From UBA2166 sp964463965 (GTDB lineage Bacteria; Nitrospirota; Nitrospiria; Nitrospirales; UBA2166), in the NCBI GenBank assembly GCA_964463965.1, contig CAYXED010000004.1, positions 1 to 64,000 of the forward strand: 64,000 nucleotides of DNA, given 5' to 3'. Within the stretch, counting starts at the first letter, position 1. Each line of letters opens with the position of its first letter. The position numbers and the translations under genes were made by a program. A model generated the notes under the pieces. It ran no database searches and was not told the origin of the DNA. It worked only from the letters and a program-made list of their open reading frames with translations. This document shows positions 62,303 to 64,000 of this stretch, one piece after another.

Positions 62303-63547
62303 ATGGCAAAAGCAGACAAAGGACAACTCCGGTGCTCCTTTTGCGCAAAAGGGCGAGATGAAGTTCACAAACTTATTGCGGGACCCGTAGTTTATATTTG
62401 CGATGAGTGTGTTGATTTGTGTAACGATATTATTGCGGAAGAGTGTGAAGAGGAACGAGAAGCAATTTCCGGTCGCCTTGTAAAACCAGCAGAAATTCGA
62501 AAAATTCTTGATCAATACGTTATTGGACAAGATCGGGCTAAAAAAGCACTTTCAGTTGCCGTTCATAATCATTACAAGAGGGTCGCGGCAAGTATAATTG
62601 ATGAGGTCGAACTTCAGAAAGGCAACATACTAATTGTTGGGCCCACTGGAAGTGGTAAAACATTGCTTGCGCAGACGCTAGCGCGGATCCTTGATGTTCC
62701 TTTTACCATTGCCGATGCCACAACGCTTACCGAAGCTGGGTATGTTGGAGATGATGTTGAAAATATTATACTCAAACTTTTGCAGGCTGCAGATTATGAT
62801 GTTGAGCGAGCAGAGCGGGGAATTGTATATGTCGATGAGATTGACAAGATTAGCCGTAAGAGCGACAGTCCGTCAATTACTCGTGATGTCTCCGGAGAAG
62901 GAGTGCAGCAAGCTTTGCTGAAGTTAATAGAAGGTACTATAGCTAATGTGCCACCTCAAGGAGGACGAAAACATCCGCACCAAGAATTTATACAAGTAGA
63001 CACGTCGAATATATTGTTTATTTGTGGTGGCGCATTTGTTGGTATTGATGACGTGATTAGACAGCGAGTAAATCAAAAAACCATGGGGTTTGGAGCTAAC
63101 GTTCATGCTTCAAAAGATCAGACAATTGGAAATGTACTGCAGAGAATCCAACCGGAAGATTTGTTAAATTATGGGCTAATCCCGGAATTTGTCGGACGAC
63201 TTCCCGTAATTACAACTCTTGATGCGCTTGATGAAAAGGCCTTTATTAGGATCCTTCGCGATCCACGTAATGCTTTAACCAAACAATACGAGAAATTGTT
63301 TTCATTTGAAAAAGTAAAATTAAGGTTCACTGATAATGCTCTTGCGGCTATTGCTAAAAAGGGACATGCACAAAAAACTGGCGCGCGAGGATTACGTGCG
63401 ATTATGGAAGAGGCACTTCTTGATCTGATGTATGATCTTCCGTCCCGCAGGGACATTTCAGAATGCGTGATTACGGAAGAAACTATTTCTGGATCTGGGC
63501 AAGCAATTCTAATTCCAAATCAAGACACCGATGTAAAGTCGGCATAA
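62303..63547 (+). CDS. clpX: ATP-dependent Clp protease ATP-binding subunit ClpX
   Basis: AAA+ unfoldase partner of ClpP. The N-terminal zinc-binding domain has Cys11, Cys14, Cys33 and Cys36 (CSFC and CDEC). Walker A is VGPTGSGKTLLAQ and Walker B IVYVDEIDKI. The IGF-like ClpP-docking loop corresponds to MGFGANVHAS, where IGF appears as MGF. ATPase sensors follow (GLIPEFVGRLPVI). At 414 aa it has the standard length. Confidence 0.98.
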   Translation: MAKADKGQLRCSFCAKGRDEVHKLIAGPVVYICDECVDLCNDIIAEECEEEREAISGRLVKPAEIRKILDQYVIGQDRAKKALSVAVHNHYKRVAASIIDEVELQKGNILIVGPTGSGKTLLAQTLARILDVPFTIADATTLTEAGYVGDDVENIILKLLQAADYDVERAERGIVYVDEIDKISRKSDSPSITRDVSGEGVQQALLKLIEGTIANVPPQGGRKHPHQEFIQVDTSNILFICGGAFVGIDDVIRQRVNQKTMGFGANVHASKDQTIGNVLQRIQPEDLLNYGLIPEFVGRLPVITTLDALDEKAFIRILRDPRNALTKQYEKLFSFEKVKLRFTDNALAAIAKKGHAQKTGARGLRAIMEEALLDLMYDLPSRRDISECVITEETISGSGQAILIPNQDTDVKSA

Positions 63548-63575
63548 CTTACGGTGTAAAGGGGAAAACGCACTC

Positions 63576-63770
63576 ATGGAAATTAGGGTATTCAACAATA
63601 ATGTTGAGAAAGCATTAAAAGTCGTAAAAAAGAAACTTGCGGGAGAAGGCCTTTTTCGTGAACTCAAACGACGACGTTTTTACGAGAAGCCTAGTATGAG
63701 GAAGAAGAAAAAAGAACGAGAGGCTAATAGAAGAAGACTTAAATGGCTAAATAATCGGCGTGCAAGCTGA
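63576..63770 (+). CDS. rpsU: 30S ribosomal protein S21
   Basis: Small, highly basic ribosomal protein. EIRVFNNNVEKALKVVKKKL and the RRRFYEKPSMRKKKKEREANRRR tail are characteristic of S21, which binds the 30S platform and helps recruit mRNA. At 64 aa it is a normal length. The ATG at 63576 has a GGGG ribosome site 12 bases upstream. It is probably the last gene of the tig-clpP-clpX run, 28 bases behind clpX, or a separate unit. Confidence 0.95.
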   Translation: MEIRVFNNNVEKALKVVKKKLAGEGLFRELKRRRFYEKPSMRKKKKEREANRRRLKWLNNRRAS

Positions 63771-63795
63771 GGTTGACGTAGTACGAACTTCCAGA

Positions 63796-64000
63796 TTATT
63801 TCCCAACAGTTGCCCAGGCGCGTTGGTAATCCTCAAACGTATCCACTTCCATCCAGCCTTTGTAAATTCTAATGCAGTTTACCTCAAAACCTGTACAGAT
63901 AAGTTCTTGAACCATATCAGTAAGTGCAGCACTTCGGATTGTGGGTGATTCGTAAAACTGTTTGTTTTTGTATCTACCAAGTGCGCTTTGGTAGCTTTGT
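63796..64000 (-). CDS. Sugar-type nucleotidyltransferase, C-terminal end only
   Basis: I translated this by hand from the minus strand; it runs into the right edge, and 67 residues plus the TAA stop (63796-63798) are visible. The tail IRIYKGWMEVDTFEDYQRAWATVGK matches the C-terminus of NTP-transferase enzymes, where the GxWxEVDxxED motif binds metal and nucleotide. The group includes sugar-1-phosphate and phosphocholine cytidylyltransferases. The substrate cannot be told. It is convergent with rpsU, and an overlapping plus-strand frame there is an artefact. Confidence 0.72.
   Translation of the reverse strand, partial: QSYQSALGRYKNKQFYESPTIRSAALTDMVQELICTGFEVNCIRIYKGWMEVDTFEDYQRAWATVGK

Noticed and set aside
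63760..63948. Plus-strand 62-codon frame after rpsU
   Set aside because: The minus strand in the same place gives the C-terminus of a nucleotidyltransferase with the GWMEVD motif, which is far better supported.

Overview
The window is a chromosomal segment of a Gram-negative bacterium of moderate, slightly AT-rich composition. The Gram-negative call rests on LolA, several porin or OMP-like barrels, lipoproteins, AsmA and Tat/FtsK. The family mix points to a non-proteobacterial or deep-branching lineage such as Nitrospirota or Nitrospinota: a DUF2203 protein, a double PCP_red protein beside an Mrp ATPase, a fused FAD/Fe-S/CCG dehydrogenase with a small cytochrome c, TusDCB/DsrEFH-like genes and a lysine-rich DksA relative. 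I hold that placement only loosely. Almost everything is housekeeping or metabolic. I see no prophage, insertion sequence, CRISPR array or restriction locus. One 100-base N gap lies inside a coding tandem repeat (46891-46990).

Layout. 1-7.3 kb, mostly minus: tatA, a degenerate helicase-like gene, ftsK, lolA (cut by the window edge), ispH, rnpB and a C4 zinc-ribbon gene. 7.6-15.8 kb, plus: recA, alaS, ruvX, mltG, ridA-like, a J-domain gene, an AmpG-like transporter and an acetyltransferase. 15.8-24 kb: HExxH protein, gltX, a clpB-M28 peptidase operon, a lipoprotein and a porin. 24-34 kb: DUF2203, a DEDD exonuclease, two small membrane or lipoprotein genes, and minus-strand genes running regulator-SDR-xth and mrp-PCP_red-FAD/Fe-S dehydrogenase-cytochrome c.

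34.3-38.3 kb holds the most unusual locus. Two divergent genes together resemble a split GlnE. One is an adenylyl-removase-like half. The other is an adenylyltransferase-like half preceded by two GlnD-like ACT domains, with a changed DxD motif. 38.3-47.5 kb carries two fatty-acid desaturases, an OMP/Tyr-Gly-rich lipoprotein/TPR lipoprotein cassette, a large AsmA protein, a DsbA-like thioredoxin and the histone-H1-like DksA relative.

47.5-64 kb is the replication-origin neighbourhood: radA-dciA, then gyrA, gyrB, dnaN and dnaA reading away from an AT-rich candidate oriC at 58680-58981. Beyond the origin are tusDCB-like genes, tRNA-Leu(UAG), tig-clpP-clpX, rpsU and the end of a sugar-type nucleotidyltransferase. 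RecF is absent from the usual dnaN-gyrB interval. The origin region, the protein-quality-control set (tig, clpP, clpX, clpB) and the nitrogen-control pair are the main functional blocks.
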